64,000 nt of DNA from Ensifer sp. WSM1721 (GTDB lineage Bacteria > Pseudomonadota > Alphaproteobacteria > Rhizobiales > Rhizobiaceae): NCBI RefSeq assembly GCF_000513895.2, contig NZ_CP165782.1, forward strand, positions 3,148,501 to 3,212,500. The letters run 5' to 3'. The translations under genes were made by a program, and so were the position numbers. Positions 28,925 through 39,013 of this stretch are shown piece by piece. The notes under the pieces are model-generated. The model did no database searches. It was not told the DNA's origin and saw only the letters and a list, made by a program, of their open reading frames with translations. Each line of letters starts with the position of its first letter. Position 1 is the first letter of the stretch.

Positions 28925-29634
28925 GTTCCACGGCCCTTTCCCTCAAAGGCGTGGAGGTGCGCTTTGAAACGGCGACACTCCTCTTCGACTGCGAGGTTCC
29001 GGCCGGACGAATAGTCGCGGTCGCCGGCCCCTCCGGTTCGGGCAAGTCTACGCTCTTCAACGTCATCGCCGGTTTCGAGCAACCGGAGCGCGGCGACGTC
29101 CGCATCCTCGGTGAGGACATGGCCGGTCGCCTGCCGGGGGAGCGGCCCGTATCCGTCATTTTCCAGGAGCACAATCTCTTCGCCCATCTCGACGTCGCCG
29201 CTAATGTCGGCCTCGGAATCAGCCCGGCGCTGCGCCTTGATCCCGCCGAGCGCGCGCAGGTTGAAGCTGCGCTGGCGCGAGTGGGCCTCTCCGGCTTCGG
29301 CGGACGCCTGCCGCCGACGCTGTCGGGCGGCGAACGCCAGAGGGTGGCGCTCGCACGAGCCATGGTTCGACACCGCCCGCTCTTGCTGCTCGACGAGCCC
29401 TTCGCCGCCCTCGATCCCGGCATGCGTAGCGAAATGCGCAACCTCATCGGCGATCTTCACGAGGAGGAAGGCAACACCATTCTGATGATCACGCACCATC
29501 CCGACGACGTGAAGCTGCTCGCCGACAGCGTGCTTTTCCTCGACCAGGGTCGTATCATCGCCCATGACGACATCGCTCATTTCCTCGAGCGGCGCGACTT
29601 GGCGGCCATCAACCGATTTCTCGGTAACGAGTAG
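28921..29634 (+). CDS. thiQ: Thiamine ABC transporter, ATP-binding protein
   Basis: 237 residues. Walker A GPSGSGKS is at about residues 37-44, the Q-loop Phe-Gln-Glu-His-Asn-Leu-Phe follows, the signature is Leu-Ser-Gly-Gly-Glu-Arg-Gln-Arg, and Walker B is LLLLDEP. The switch is His-His-Pro-Asp-Asp. It powers the ThiB-ThiP importer and completes the riboswitch-controlled operon. Confidence 0.95.
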   Translation: MSSTALSLKGVEVRFETATLLFDCEVPAGRIVAVAGPSGSGKSTLFNVIAGFEQPERGDVRILGEDMAGRLPGERPVSVIFQEHNLFAHLDVAANVGLGISPALRLDPAERAQVEAALARVGLSGFGGRLPPTLSGGERQRVALARAMVRHRPLLLLDEPFAALDPGMRSEMRNLIGDLHEEEGNTILMITHHPDDVKLLADSVLFLDQGRIIAHDDIAHFLERRDLAAINRFLGNE

Positions 29635-30090
29635 GCGATCCGAAAAGCTTCATGTTCGTTGCGGCTTTGCACTCGCTCGCGCCCTCCTCATGCTGCTGCG
29701 GCGGCCTTCCGTTTTGACGGGGAGAAGGAACAAGTGGCGGGCTCTGCAGTCCCCTCTTCCGCTGGCGGAAAGAGTCGGGGTGAGAGGCAAAGAGCCGCAT
29801 TCGACGGTGTAATTAAATTGCCGTTCGCCACAATTTGACCGCCCGGCTGTGCGACGCGCGGAGGATGCGGACGGAGGGTGCCGCAATATTCGCGCATCCG
29901 TTGCTGCGATATCACGGGGCAACTATTTCTGCTGGGGCCGGCTATGCAGGCAACGCTGAAATCGGATACAGCAAATTCCTGGCCGGAACGCTCGCGCCGG
30001 GCGGTATCCGGCTGAAAAAGTAGGATTTTTACGCTTGCGAGATGGCTTTCAAGCCGCGGGTCGCGCCGGCGGATGGGAACGGGCTGAGGC
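29635..30090. other. Intergenic gap with palindromic repeat remnants
   Basis: 456 bases after thiQ with no convincing gene. Bases about 29680-29798 resemble the CTCCCC-type rhizobial repeats: CCCCTCTTCCGCTGGCGGAAAGAGTCGGGGTGAG forms a hairpin (CTCTTCCGC/GCGGAAAGAG). The rest presumably holds the promoter of the M48 protease gene. A 62-codon open frame at 29835-30023 has no ribosome-binding site and is not called. Confidence 0.5.
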
Positions 30091-31602
30091 ATGATAAGGC
30101 AGGCAGTCATCAACGGCTGGTTTCCGACGCGACGCGGCGGCGCACGTGCACGAACACTGATTGCATTGGCGGCCACCACGCTCCTTTCGGCCTGCCAATC
30201 GGTGATCGAGCAGACCTATGAGCCGACCGTCTCGCCATCCGCCAGCCCGCAGATCGTCGAAGAGGTGCAGAAGAACGATCCGCGCGCCCAACTCGGCGCG
30301 CGCGAGCATCCGCGCATCGTCGCAAGCTACGGCGGCGAGTACCGCGACGCCAAGACCGAACGGCTGGTCGCCCGCATCACCGGCGCCCTGACGGCCGTCT
30401 CGGAGAACCCGCAGCAGTCCTACCGCATCACCATCCTGAATTCCCCGGCGATCAACGCCTTCGCGCTGCCGGGCGGCTATCTTTACGTTACGCGCGGGTT
30501 GCTCGCGCTCGCCAACGACGCCTCGGAAGTGGCGGCCGTGCTGTCGCACGAGATGGCGCATGTGACCGCCAATCACGGCATCCAGCGCCAGCAGCGCGAG
30601 GAAGCCGAGGTGATCGCGAGCCGCGTCGTCTCCGAAGTGCTCTCCTCCGATCTCGCCGGGAAGCAGGCGCTTGCCCGCGGCAAGCTCAGGCTCGCCGCCT
30701 TCTCGCGCAATCAGGAACTGCAGGCCGATGTCATCGGCGTCCGCATGCTCGGCGAAGCCGGCTATGACCCCTATGCCGCCGCCCGCTTCCTCGATTCCAT
30801 GGCCGCCTACAGCCGCTTCAGCGCGGTCGATCCGGAGGCGGACCAGAGCCTCGACTTCCTTTCGAGCCACCCCAACGCGCCGCAGCGCGTCGATCTCGCG
30901 CGCCGGCATGCTCGCGCTTTCGGCGTCGAAGGCGCGAGCGGCGATCGCGGGCGCGATTATTACCTCGCCGGCATCGACGGGCTTCTCTACGGAGACAGCC
31001 CGGAGGAAGGCTATGTCCGTGGCCAGACCTTCCTGCACGGCCAGCTCGGCATCCGCTTCGACGTGCCCGCCGGTTTCCAGATCGACAACAAGGCCGAGGC
31101 CGTGCTGGCCACAGGACCCGGCGAAGTGGCGATCCGCTTCGACGGCATCGCCGACAATGCCCGCCGCCGCCTGACCGATTATATCGCCAGCGGCTGGGTG
31201 ACGGGCCTGCAGCCCGACACGATCCGCCCGATCAGCGTCAATGGCCTCGAGGCCGCAACCGCCCGGGCGTCAGCCGATCGCTGGGACTTCGACGTCACGG
31301 TGATCCGCATCGACGACCGCATCTACCGGTTCCTGACGGCGGTGCCCAAGGGCTCGACCGCGCTCGAGGCGACGGCGAACCAGTTGCGCACCTCCTTCCG
31401 CCGCATGACGGGCGCCGAAGTCCAGTCGCTGAAACCGCTGCGCGTCCGCGTCGTCACGGTGAGACCCGGCGATACGATCGCGACGCTCGCGGCGCGGATG
31501 ATGGGAACGGATCGGAAGCTCGACCTCTTCCGGTTGATCAACGCGATGCAAATCACCTCCACCGTCAGACCCGGCGACAAGGTGAAGATCATTTCCGAGT
31601 GA
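30091..31602 (+). CDS. M48-family zinc metalloprotease lipoprotein (BepA-like)
   Basis: 503 residues. A basic N-terminus and hydrophobic segment end in the lipobox LLSAC, lipidated Cys35. The catalytic HEMAH is at residues 153-157, and a third zinc ligand is in Asn-Gln-Glu-Leu-Gln-Ala-Asp about 60 residues on. After the protease domain comes a second region, with a C-terminal Val-x-Pro-Gly-Asp-Thr-Ile-x-Thr-Leu-Ala segment and a repeat of Val-Arg-Pro-Gly-Asp, which resembles a LysM-type fold. By analogy with BepA it may act in outer-membrane quality control in the periplasm. Confidence 0.88.
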   Translation: MIRQAVINGWFPTRRGGARARTLIALAATTLLSACQSVIEQTYEPTVSPSASPQIVEEVQKNDPRAQLGAREHPRIVASYGGEYRDAKTERLVARITGALTAVSENPQQSYRITILNSPAINAFALPGGYLYVTRGLLALANDASEVAAVLSHEMAHVTANHGIQRQQREEAEVIASRVVSEVLSSDLAGKQALARGKLRLAAFSRNQELQADVIGVRMLGEAGYDPYAAARFLDSMAAYSRFSAVDPEADQSLDFLSSHPNAPQRVDLARRHARAFGVEGASGDRGRDYYLAGIDGLLYGDSPEEGYVRGQTFLHGQLGIRFDVPAGFQIDNKAEAVLATGPGEVAIRFDGIADNARRRLTDYIASGWVTGLQPDTIRPISVNGLEAATARASADRWDFDVTVIRIDDRIYRFLTAVPKGSTALEATANQLRTSFRRMTGAEVQSLKPLRVRVVTVRPGDTIATLAARMMGTDRKLDLFRLINAMQITSTVRPGDKVKIISE

Positions 31603-31684
31603 AGTGCGAGACCGGCCGTGAACTGAAGGGCCGGCGCGCGGAAACCCATTCGCCGGTTCGCGCTGTCCCGCGACTGATCCGCCT

Positions 31685-32740
31685 TCAGAGAATCTCGTCT
31701 AGCGCCGCGATGAGTCTCGCGCATTCCTCGTCGGTGCCGACGGTGATGCGCAGGAAATCCGAGATTCGCGGCTTGGCGAAGTGGCGGACGATGACCGCGC
31801 GTTCACGCAGCTTCGCCGCCAGCGCCTGCCCCGCATGCTCCGGGTGACGGGCGAAGACGAAGTTCGCCTGCGAGGGCAGGACCTCGAAACCGCGCGGCTT
31901 GAGGGCATTCGTCAAATTCGCGCGCGTGGCAATGATCTTGCCGCATGTCGTCTCGAACCATGCCTCGTCCTCGATCGCGGCTGTGGCGCCGGCCTGAGCG
32001 ACGCGCCCGAGCGGATAGGAGTTGAAACTATCCTTCACGCGCTCCAGCGCCTCGATCAGCGGCCGCTGGCCGATCGCGAATCCCACTCTGAGGCCGGCGA
32101 GCGCGCGCGACTTGGAGAAGGTCTGCACGACGAGCAGGTTCTCGTATTTCGGCACGAGAACGGTGGCAGACTCGCCGCCGAAGTCGATATAGGCTTCGTC
32201 GATCACCACCGGCTGATCCGGATGTTCGGCCACCAGCCTCTCGATCTCGGCGAGTGGTAGGCCGATACCGGTCGGTGCATTGGGGTTCGGCAGGATGATC
32301 GCGCCTGAGCGCCGGCGATAGTCGGCAATGTCGATGCGGAAGGCGGCATTGAGCGGCACCTCGACCGCATCGATGCCGAAGAGGCCCGCATAGGTCGGAT
32401 AGAAGCTGTAGGAGATATCCGGATAGAGTAGCGGCTCGTCGTGCTTCAAAAGTGCCGCGAAGGCATGCGCCAGCACCTCGTCGGAGCCGTTGCCGACGAA
32501 GACCTCCGCGGCCAAGACGCCGTAGCGCGCGGCGATTGCCTGTCTAAGGCTGAGCGCCACCGGGTCCGGATAGAGCCGGAGATCATCGCTCGCCGCCGCG
32601 CGGATCGCCTCGAGCGCCTTTTGCGAGGGGGCGTAGGGGCTCTCATTGGTGTTCAGCTTGACAAGATTCGCCATGCGCGGCTGTTCGCCGGGAACATAGG
32701 GCTTCAGCGTGGAAACGATCGGCGACCAGAATTTGCTCAT
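31685..32740 (-). CDS. hisC: Histidinol-phosphate aminotransferase (HisC-type)
   Basis: 351 residues. A PLP aminotransferase, fold type I. The pyridoxal lysine is Lys210 in [21 protein letters not shown] at the N-terminus, Asn-Pro-Asn-Ala-Pro-Thr-Gly, and Asp-Glu-Ala-Tyr are as in HisC. Sinorhizobium carries several hisC paralogues, and some act on aromatic amino-acid precursors, so the reaction in vivo may be broader than histidine synthesis. The ATG at 32740 is seven bases after the ispA stop; the longer open frame overlaps ispA. Confidence 0.9.
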   Translation of the reverse strand: MSKFWSPIVSTLKPYVPGEQPRMANLVKLNTNESPYAPSQKALEAIRAAASDDLRLYPDPVALSLRQAIAARYGVLAAEVFVGNGSDEVLAHAFAALLKHDEPLLYPDISYSFYPTYAGLFGIDAVEVPLNAAFRIDIADYRRRSGAIILPNPNAPTGIGLPLAEIERLVAEHPDQPVVIDEAYIDFGGESATVLVPKYENLLVVQTFSKSRALAGLRVGFAIGQRPLIEALERVKDSFNSYPLGRVAQAGATAAIEDEAWFETTCGKIIATRANLTNALKPRGFEVLPSQANFVFARHPEHAGQALAAKLRERAVIVRHFAKPRISDFLRITVGTDEECARLIAALDEIL

Positions 32741-32747
32741 GGAATAG

Positions 32748-33662
32748 CTAACTCCTGCGGTTGGCGATGAAGCGGGCGGCTTCGGCAAGGATGGCAGAGC
32801 GAGCGCCATAGGGATCAAGGAGGCCTTCCGCCTCCTTGACCAGTCTTTCAAGCTCGCGCTCGGCCCAGCCTTGGCCGTGGAGGGCGACGAGCGTACCCTT
32901 GCCGCGGGCAGCATCCTTGCCGGTCGCCTTGCCCATCGCTTCGGCATCCGCCGTGAGGTCCAGCAGGTCGTCGGCAAGCTGGAAGGCGAGACCGATCTTT
33001 TCGCCGAAGGCGCGCATACGCCGGCGATCCTCAGCGCCCGCATCGGCGATGATGGCGCCTCCCTCGCAGGCGAAGCGGATGAGGGCGCCGGTCTTCATCG
33101 CCTGCAACATGACGATGCCTTCCTCGTCGGGAGCTTGTCTCTCGGCGGCAAGGTCGAGCGCCTGTCCGCCGGCCATGCCGCCATGGCCTGCGGCGCGCGC
33201 AAGCGCCAGCACGAGCTCCGTCTTCTGACGGTCTGAAAGCGCCGTTTCCGGGGCGGCGATGATGTCGAAGGCGAAGGTCAGCAGGCTGTCGCCCGCCAGG
33301 ATCGCCATCGCCTCGTCGAAGGCGATGTGTACCGTCGGCTTCCCGCGCCGGACGTCGTCATCGTCCATTGCCGGCAGATCGTCGTGGACGAGCGAATAAC
33401 AATGCACGCATTCGAGCGCCGCGCCGATCCGCAAGCCGGCTTCGGCGTCGCCGCCGAGGAGAGCGGTGCTCTCCGCGACGAGGAAAGGACGCAGCCGCTT
33501 GCCGCCGTTGAGCACGCCGTGGCGCATGGCGCCGAGGAGGTTTTCCGGGCGGGCGATCTCATCCGCGAAAACGGCCGGCCCCAGAAGCTTCGTAAGCAGC
33601 GCCTCGACCGCGGCCGCATTGGCCTTGAGGCGCGCCGAAAAGGATGAAGTCTCGTCTTTCAT
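32748..33662 (-). CDS. ispA: Polyprenyl (farnesyl/geranylgeranyl) diphosphate synthase
   Basis: 304 residues. A trans-isoprenyl diphosphate synthase. The first aspartate-rich motif reads [15 protein letters not shown], and the second [15 protein letters not shown] binds IPP. The two-residue insertion in the first motif is typical of bacterial short-chain (FPP) enzymes. I took the ATG at 33662. It is probably co-transcribed with hisC and divergent from mtgA. Confidence 0.92.
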   Translation of the reverse strand: MKDETSSFSARLKANAAAVEALLTKLLGPAVFADEIARPENLLGAMRHGVLNGGKRLRPFLVAESTALLGGDAEAGLRIGAALECVHCYSLVHDDLPAMDDDDVRRGKPTVHIAFDEAMAILAGDSLLTFAFDIIAAPETALSDRQKTELVLALARAAGHGGMAGGQALDLAAERQAPDEEGIVMLQAMKTGALIRFACEGGAIIADAGAEDRRRMRAFGEKIGLAFQLADDLLDLTADAEAMGKATGKDAARGKGTLVALHGQGWAERELERLVKEAEGLLDPYGARSAILAEAARFIANRRS

Positions 33663-33811
33663 AGAGCGCTCTTTGGCATGGGCAGAGGCGGCTTTCAACG
33701 GCCATTGGCGTCGCAGCACGCAAAGCTTTGTCCGGGATGACGACTTCACTACCTTGCCTTTTGCCGGAAAGACCGTTCATCTTTCCTCCGCCATGGCATA
33801 TGAGGGGGTGG

Positions 33812-34579
33812 ATGGACAAAGAGGTGGACGGTCAGAGCGTGGACATCGTTTCGGAAGAACGCGAGGAGGCAGAAGTGAGCCGCTGGTCCGCCATGCGTAA
33901 GACATGGCGGGCACGGCGCCGGCGCATCGTCTTCTTTGCTCTTTCCGCCCTGCTGCTGCCATACGCGCTGATCGTCCTCTATCTCCTCGAATTCATTCAT
34001 CCGATCTCGACATTGATGCTGCGTGACCTCATTCTCCTGCGCGGCTATGATCGGCAATGGGTGGAGTTCGACGATATCGCACCGGTGCTCGTCCAGTCGG
34101 TAATGATGTCGGAAGACGGCCAGTTCTGCTCGCATGGCGGCGTCGACTGGAACCAGATGCGCGGCGTCGTCGAGAATGCGCTCGACGGCGAGCAGACGCG
34201 CGGCGCAAGCACGATCCCGATGCAGGCGGTCAAGAACCTTTTTCTCTGGAACGGCCGCTCCTTCGTCCGTAAAGCGTTGGAACTGCCGCTTGCGATTGCA
34301 GCCGATTTCGTCTGGAGCAAGCGGCGGATGATGGAAATCTACCTGAACGTCGCCGAATGGGGCGACGGCATCTATGGTATCGAGGCCGCCGCGCGGCATC
34401 ATTTCGGCGTTTCGGCAGCGAAGCTTTCGCGCCGCCAGGCAGCGCTGCTTGCCGTGGCGTTGCCGAACCCGATCGACCGCAATGCCGGCAAGCCGGGGCG
34501 GGGTCTGAGACGTCTCGCTTCGGTGATCGAGCGCCGCGCCAGCCGCTCGGGCGGTTACATCACGTGTCTTTATGATTGA
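33812..34579 (+). CDS. mtgA: Monofunctional peptidoglycan glycosyltransferase MtgA
   Basis: 255 residues. One membrane helix at about residues 38-58 is followed by a GT51 domain. The catalytic motif is [14 protein letters not shown], then Arg-Gly-Ala-Ser-Thr-Ile-Pro-Met-Gln and [20 protein letters not shown] is the last conserved block. It polymerises lipid II into glycan strands and has no transpeptidase domain. The ATG at 33812 has GAGGGGG five bases upstream; the frame opens earlier. Confidence 0.93.
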   Translation: MDKEVDGQSVDIVSEEREEAEVSRWSAMRKTWRARRRRIVFFALSALLLPYALIVLYLLEFIHPISTLMLRDLILLRGYDRQWVEFDDIAPVLVQSVMMSEDGQFCSHGGVDWNQMRGVVENALDGEQTRGASTIPMQAVKNLFLWNGRSFVRKALELPLAIAADFVWSKRRMMEIYLNVAEWGDGIYGIEAAARHHFGVSAAKLSRRQAALLAVALPNPIDRNAGKPGRGLRRLASVIERRASRSGGYITCLYD

Positions 34580-34655
34580 GATGAAGGCAATTCATTGGTC
34601 TTGTGGCCGCTGATGTGGCAAGGCTCTCTCCCGATCACTCAGGAGAAACAGCAAC

Positions 34656-35303
34656 ATGGCCAAGCTCGTTCTTTACGTCGGCAACAAGAACTATTCGTCC
34701 TGGTCGCTTCGGCCGTGGCTGGCGCTTGAAGGATGCGGCATTCCTTTCGAGGACGTCGTCATTCCTTTCGACTTTCCCGCGGGAAATCCGAAATTCCACG
34801 AGATCTCGCCGACGGGCCGCGTGCCGGTGCTCCATCATGGCGAGACACGCGTGTGGGAATCGCTCGCGATCATCGAATATGTGGCGGAGCTCTTCCCGGA
34901 GGCCGGCCTCTGGCCCGAAGACCGCGACGAGCGTGCCCGTGCGCGCAGCTATTCCATGGAGATGCTTTCCGGTTTTCGGCCGCTGCGAGGCGCCTGCCCG
35001 ATGAACATTCGACGGCCACGCAAGGGGATCCCGCTGCCGGACGGCGTCGCGGAAGATGTTGCGCGGATAGAGGCGATTTGGCGGGAGGCGATCACCCGTT
35101 CCGGCGGGCCGTTCCTCTTTGGCCGGTTCACCGCTGCCGACGCAATGTTCGCGCCAGTCGTCAACCGTTTCGACGTCTACGAACTCGTGACCGATCCGGT
35201 AACGCTCGCCTATATGGATGCCGTCAAGGCGCACCCGGCCTTCCGCAAATGGGAAGAGGCTGCAAGGGCCGAACCCTGGATCGTGCCGGAGGACGAAGCC
35301 TGA
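34656..35303 (+). CDS. Glutathione S-transferase family protein
   Basis: 215 residues. The N-terminal thioredoxin-like domain has Tyr-Ser-Ser-Trp-Ser-Leu-Arg-Pro-Trp (catalytic Ser/Tyr region) and the cis-proline segment Gly-Arg-Val-Pro-Val-Leu. The glutathione-binding Trp-Glu-Ser-Leu-Ala-Ile follows. The helical C-terminal domain has Phe-x-Ala-Ala-Asp-Ala-Met-Phe-Ala. This matches the bacterial GST group related to maleylacetoacetate isomerase-like YfcF proteins. The substrate is unknown. GGAG lies upstream of the ATG. Confidence 0.9.
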   Translation: MAKLVLYVGNKNYSSWSLRPWLALEGCGIPFEDVVIPFDFPAGNPKFHEISPTGRVPVLHHGETRVWESLAIIEYVAELFPEAGLWPEDRDERARARSYSMEMLSGFRPLRGACPMNIRRPRKGIPLPDGVAEDVARIEAIWREAITRSGGPFLFGRFTAADAMFAPVVNRFDVYELVTDPVTLAYMDAVKAHPAFRKWEEAARAEPWIVPEDEA

Positions 35304-35466
35304 ACGACAGCAAGGTTCCGCCCCGCGCCGATTCGAAAATTTCTGTGGGGGACTGGTCAAACGCTGGTTGGCCATGTATAAGCGCGCGAAATTCCGAGAT
35401 CGACATCTGTTTGACCCGGCCATTTCGGCTGCTGAACAGTGTTTTGCCCGATAAGTGGAGAATGAA

Positions 35467-35652
35467 ATGGCTGTACCGAAAAGAAAAACGAGCCCGTCCA
35501 AGCGTGGCATGCGCCGTTCCGCTGACGCCCTCAAGGCTCCGACCTACATCGAAGACAAGAACTCCGGCGAACTGCGCCGCCCGCACCACATCGACCTGAA
35601 GACCGGCATGTATCGCGGCCGCCAGGTTCTGACGCCGAAGGAAAGCGCATAA
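35467..35652 (+). CDS. rpmF: 50S ribosomal protein L32
   Basis: 61 residues beginning [17 protein letters not shown], the L32 signature. The zinc-binding cysteines of some L32 proteins are absent, as usual in alphaproteobacteria. The ATG at 35467 follows GGAG; an in-frame GTG four codons upstream overlaps that site and is not the start. Confidence 0.97.
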   Translation: MAVPKRKTSPSKRGMRRSADALKAPTYIEDKNSGELRRPHHIDLKTGMYRGRQVLTPKESA

Positions 35653-35681
35653 GCGCTTCTTTCTTGCGGATAAGCTTTTGA

Positions 35682-35709
35682 AAGGGGTCGGCATTGCCGG
35701 CCCTTTTTT
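35682..35709 (+). terminator. Rho-independent terminator of rpmF
   Basis: AAGGGGTCGGC (35682-35692) pairs with GCCGGCCCTTT (35696-35706), one G-T pair, three-base loop, followed by T residues (run 35704-35709). It begins 30 bases after the stop. Confidence 0.92.
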
Positions 35710-35754
35710 CTTTGCCATTGAGATTGGGCTGAATTGAATTTGTCGGCGCGAGCG

Positions 35755-35830
35755 GTCGCCCCCATCACCCGCCTGCCGCCGCAAGCGGCGCGGTCTTCGT
35801 CCCCTCTCCCCGCCTGCGGGCAGAGGGCTA
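35755..35830. repeat. CTCTCCCCGCC-type palindromic repeat after rpmF
   Basis: Contains GCCGCCGCAAGCGGCGCGG and CCCTCTCCCCGCCTGCGGGCAGAGGG (CCCTCT/AGAGGG with inner CCGC/GCGG). It is related to the repeats at 8097-8165 and those inside ftsY. With the next repeat it fills the 358-base rpmF/phaR convergent gap, where no gene is seen. Confidence 0.75.
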
Positions 35831-35935
35831 CTGCATGTTTCCTTAAATCGTAGCCGATCTGAGGAAAAAAAACATGCAGCGATTCAAAGTGCTACAGCGT
35901 CCTTTGTGCGTCTGAAAAGACGCACGGCGCTGTAG
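35831..35935 (+). repeat. RIME-like repeat between rpmF and phaR
   Basis: TGCATGTTTCCTTAAATCG ... GAGGAAAAAAAACATGCA makes one palindrome; GTGCGTCTGAAAAGACGCAC then GGCGCTGTAG makes the second. It has the same design as 6394-6498 and 61301-61400. It is followed by a smaller CCTCGGGTTAAACCCGAGG hairpin at 35938-35956. Confidence 0.85.
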
Positions 35936-36010
35936 TCCTCGGGTTAAACCCGAGGAGAGAGGCAGCCGCCCCGCAAATCGGTTCTGCTCTTGAAAGCTCC
36001 GCCGGCAATT

Positions 36011-36592
36011 TCAGCCCAAGTTGTCGAGCTTCGTCTGCAGCGCCCGAAGCTGTTCCTTGAGCTCGTCTATGTCCTTCGCCTCGGCCTTCTTGGTTTCTTT
36101 GGCCGGCGGGGCGGCGGCCATGAAGGGCGAGAACATCTGCATCGCCTGATGGAACATCTCGGTATTGCGCCGGACCTGTTCCTCGACGAGTTGCAGCGGC
36201 ACCTGCAGGTTCTTGCCGAGCGGCGTGTCACCGAAAGCCTTGGTGATCTGCTCGCGCATCTGCGCCTGCTGCTCGGTGAAGGCTTGCATCGAGTGTTCGA
36301 GGTAGCTCGGCACGACCATCTGCATCTGGTCGCCGTAGAAGGAGATCAGTTGCCGCAGGAAAGAAATCGGCAGGAGCGTGTTGCCAGTCTTCGACTCCTG
36401 CTCGAAGATGATCTGCGTCAGCACGGAATGGGTGATGTCCTCGCCGGACTTGGCGTCCTGGACGACGAAGTCCTCCCCCCGCTTTACCATGACGGCCAGG
36501 TCGTCGAGGGTCACATAGGTGCTCGTACCGGTGTTGTAGAGACGCCGGTTCGCATATTTCTTGATAACGATCTGGCCTTCATTCTTCGCCAT
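36011..36592 (-). CDS. phaR: Polyhydroxyalkanoate synthesis repressor PhaR (AniA)
   Basis: 193 residues. The N-terminal PHB/PHA accumulation regulator DNA-binding domain reads Ile-Lys-Lys-Tyr-Ala-Asn-Arg-Arg-Leu-Tyr-Asn-Thr, and the next domain has Thr-His-Ser-Val-Leu-Thr-Gln-Ile-Ile-Phe-Glu-Gln. The C-terminus is a coiled coil rich in Gln, Glu and Lys. PhaR represses phasin and other PHB genes until it is titrated onto polymer granules; in Sinorhizobium the gene is also named aniA. The ATG has GGAG six bases upstream. It is divergent from phaAB with a 223-base shared control region. Confidence 0.94.
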   Translation of the reverse strand: MAKNEGQIVIKKYANRRLYNTGTSTYVTLDDLAVMVKRGEDFVVQDAKSGEDITHSVLTQIIFEQESKTGNTLLPISFLRQLISFYGDQMQMVVPSYLEHSMQAFTEQQAQMREQITKAFGDTPLGKNLQVPLQLVEEQVRRNTEMFHQAMQMFSPFMAAAPPAKETKKAEAKDIDELKEQLRALQTKLDNLG

Positions 36593-36815
36593 CAGGGTCT
36601 CCTCTACCCATCGTCCCGTCTTTATTGTGTTTTTTAAGAGTATCCGCAAAAGAGCGGCGCTGACAATCTCTTTGTGCAATGCGGCGACGCAGGTGCGAAG
36701 CTCGAAGCCGGTACCATCATGAAGCTTTTGCTGCAGAGCATATAGGCGTTTGACTTGCGCTCCTGGCTTTGCCAGTCTGCTCGTATCAGGCAAAGCAAAT
36801 ATGAGGAAACGTCCC

Positions 36816-37997
36816 ATGAGCAATCCCTCTATCGTGATCGCCAGCGCCGCCCGCACCGCCGTCGGTTCCTTCAACGGCGCCTTCGCCAATACACCGGCGC
36901 ACGAACTGGGCGCGGCCGCCATCAAAGCGGTGCTCGAACGGGCGGGCGTCGAAGCGGGAGAGGTGGACGAGGTCATCCTCGGCCAGGTGCTGCCGGCAGG
37001 CGAGGGACAGAACCCGGCGCGCCAGGCGGCGATGAAGGCCGGTATCCCGCAGGAAAAGACCGCCTGGGGTATGAACCAGCTTTGTGGTTCGGGTCTGCGC
37101 GCCGTCGCCCTCGGCATGCAGCAGATCGCGACCGGCGATGCGAACATCATCGTTGCCGGCGGCATGGAATCCATGTCGATGGCGCCGCATTGCGCGCATC
37201 TCCGCGCCGGCGTGAAGATGGGCGACTACAAGATGATCGACACGATGATCAAGGACGGCCTGACGGACGCCTTCTATGGCTACCACATGGGCACCACAGC
37301 CGAGAACGTCGCGCGCAAATGGCAGCTCACCCGCGAGGAGCAGGACGAATTCGCGCTCCGCTCGCAGAACAAGGCGGAAGCGGCGCAGAAGGCCGGCAGG
37401 TTCGCCGACGAAATCGTTCCCTTCATCGTCAAGACCCGCAAGGGCGACGTGACCGTCGATCAGGACGAATATATCCGCCATGGCGCCACCCTCGATTCCA
37501 TGGCGAAGCTCCGACCGGCCTTCGACAAGGAGGGAACGGTGACTGCCGGCAATGCCTCGGGCATCAATGACGGTGGCGCCGCAACGCTTCTGATGACGGA
37601 GACCGAGGCTGCCCGGCGCGGCATTCAGCCGCTTGCCCGTATCGTCTCCTGGGCCACGGCCGGCGTGGACCCGCAGATCATGGGCACGGGACCGATCCCG
37701 GCATCCCGCAAGGCGCTCGAAAAGGCCGGCTGGTCCGTCGGCGACGTCGAGCTCGTGGAGGCGAACGAGGCCTTCGCGGCGCAGGCCTGCGCCGTCAACA
37801 AGGATCTCGGCTGGGATCCTGCTATCGTCAACGTCAATGGCGGCGCGATCGCGATCGGCCATCCTATCGGCGCCTCCGGCGCCCGCGTTCTCAACACGCT
37901 CCTCTTCGAGATGAAGCGACGCGGCGTCTCCAAGGGGCTTGCGACGCTCTGCATCGGCGGCGGCATGGGTGTCGCCATGTGCGTGGAGCGCCTGTAA
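36816..37997 (+). CDS. phaA: Acetyl-CoA acetyltransferase (beta-ketothiolase)
   Basis: 393 residues. It condenses two acetyl-CoA to acetoacetyl-CoA, the first step of PHB synthesis. The nucleophile Cys90 is in Asn-Gln-Leu-Cys-Gly-Ser-Gly, His349 in Gly-His-Pro-Ile-Gly-Ala-Ser-Gly, and Cys379 in Leu-Cys-Ile-Gly-Gly-Gly-Met-Gly. The length is standard. I chose the ATG at 36816 with GAGG upstream; the frame is open to 36750. It is followed by phaB after 115 bases. Confidence 0.96.
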   Translation: MSNPSIVIASAARTAVGSFNGAFANTPAHELGAAAIKAVLERAGVEAGEVDEVILGQVLPAGEGQNPARQAAMKAGIPQEKTAWGMNQLCGSGLRAVALGMQQIATGDANIIVAGGMESMSMAPHCAHLRAGVKMGDYKMIDTMIKDGLTDAFYGYHMGTTAENVARKWQLTREEQDEFALRSQNKAEAAQKAGRFADEIVPFIVKTRKGDVTVDQDEYIRHGATLDSMAKLRPAFDKEGTVTAGNASGINDGGAATLLMTETEAARRGIQPLARIVSWATAGVDPQIMGTGPIPASRKALEKAGWSVGDVELVEANEAFAAQACAVNKDLGWDPAIVNVNGGAIAIGHPIGASGARVLNTLLFEMKRRGVSKGLATLCIGGGMGVAMCVERL

Positions 37998-38112
37998 CCG
38001 GCCGGCCGGTATGCGGGCATTTTCCGAGATTCGACATGCGTGAGCGGCCCGGTTTCTCCGGGCCGCATGGGAGTGCTTTTGCAATTTTGCGTTAACCGAG
38101 TGGGAGGCGAGC

Positions 38113-38838
38113 ATGAGCAGAGTAGCATTGGTTACGGGCGGGTCGCGCGGCATCGGCGCTGCAATTTGCGTCGCGCTGAAGGCGGCGGGCTACAGGGTGG
38201 CCGCGAACTATGCCGGCAACGACGAGAAGGCGCAGGCCTTCAAGCAGGAGACGGGCATTCCGGTCTATAAATGGGACGTCTCCAGCTATCAGGCTTGCGT
38301 CGAGGGCATCGCCAAGGTGGAGGCCGACCTCGGGCCGATCGACATCCTCGTCAACAATGCCGGCATCACCCGCGATGCGATGTTCCACAAGATGACGGCG
38401 GAGCAGTGGGGTGAAGTCATCAGCACCAATCTGACGGGGCTCTTCAACATGACGCATCCCGTCTGGTCGGGCATGCGCGACCGCGGCTTCGGCCGCATCA
38501 TCAACATCTCGTCGATCAACGGCCAGAAGGGGCAGATGGGCCAGGCGAATTATTCCGCCGCCAAGGCAGGCGATCTCGGCTTCACCAAGGCGCTCGCCCA
38601 GGAGGGAGCAGCGAAAGGGATTACCGTCAATGCGATCTGCCCCGGCTATATCGGTACCGAGATGGTGCGCGCCGTGCCGGAAAAGGTGCTGAACGAGCGG
38701 ATCATTCCCCAGATTCCGGTTGGTCGTCTCGGCGAACCGGAGGAAGTCGCGCGCTGCGTCGTCTTCCTTGCCTCCGATGACGCCGGCTTCATCACCGGCT
38801 CGACGATTTCGGCAAACGGCGGCCAGTATTTCGCCTGA
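38113..38838 (+). CDS. phaB: Acetoacetyl-CoA reductase
   Basis: 241 residues. An NADPH-linked short-chain dehydrogenase that makes (R)-3-hydroxybutyryl-CoA for PHB. TGGSRGIG is at residues 8-15, the Asn-Asn-Ala-Gly segment at 81-84, and the catalytic Ser/Tyr147/Lys151 in Asn-Ile-Ser-Ser and Tyr-Ser-Ala-Ala-Lys. GGGAGG lies five bases before the ATG. The PHB polymerase gene phaC is not in this window. Confidence 0.96.
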   Translation: MSRVALVTGGSRGIGAAICVALKAAGYRVAANYAGNDEKAQAFKQETGIPVYKWDVSSYQACVEGIAKVEADLGPIDILVNNAGITRDAMFHKMTAEQWGEVISTNLTGLFNMTHPVWSGMRDRGFGRIINISSINGQKGQMGQANYSAAKAGDLGFTKALAQEGAAKGITVNAICPGYIGTEMVRAVPEKVLNERIIPQIPVGRLGEPEEVARCVVFLASDDAGFITGSTISANGGQYFA

Positions 38839-38859
38839 TCGGCCGCCGTTTCAGTCATT

Positions 38860-38881
38860 GCGGCGCCCCTCGGGGCGCCGC
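38860..38881 (+). terminator. Terminator-like hairpin after phaB
   Basis: GCGGCGCCCC (38860-38869) and GGGGCGCCGC (38872-38881) pair perfectly with a two-base gap, 21 bases after the stop. The downstream ATTCGTTTC is only weakly T-rich, so termination may be partial. Confidence 0.75.
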
Positions 38882-39013
38882 ATTCGTTTCGGCAACTGTG
38901 ACGCCTGTTTCGCGCCGCCTACCTACTAGATATTGTGTCGATCCAAAGCGAAATATCCTACGCGACCACCGGCTCCCATTTTGGCGGCACCGCTGGATGC
39001 TCATACCGCAAAC

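Noticed and set aside
29835..30023. 62-codon open frame after thiQ
   Set aside because: No ribosome-binding site or similarity, and it lies in repeat-rich spacer.
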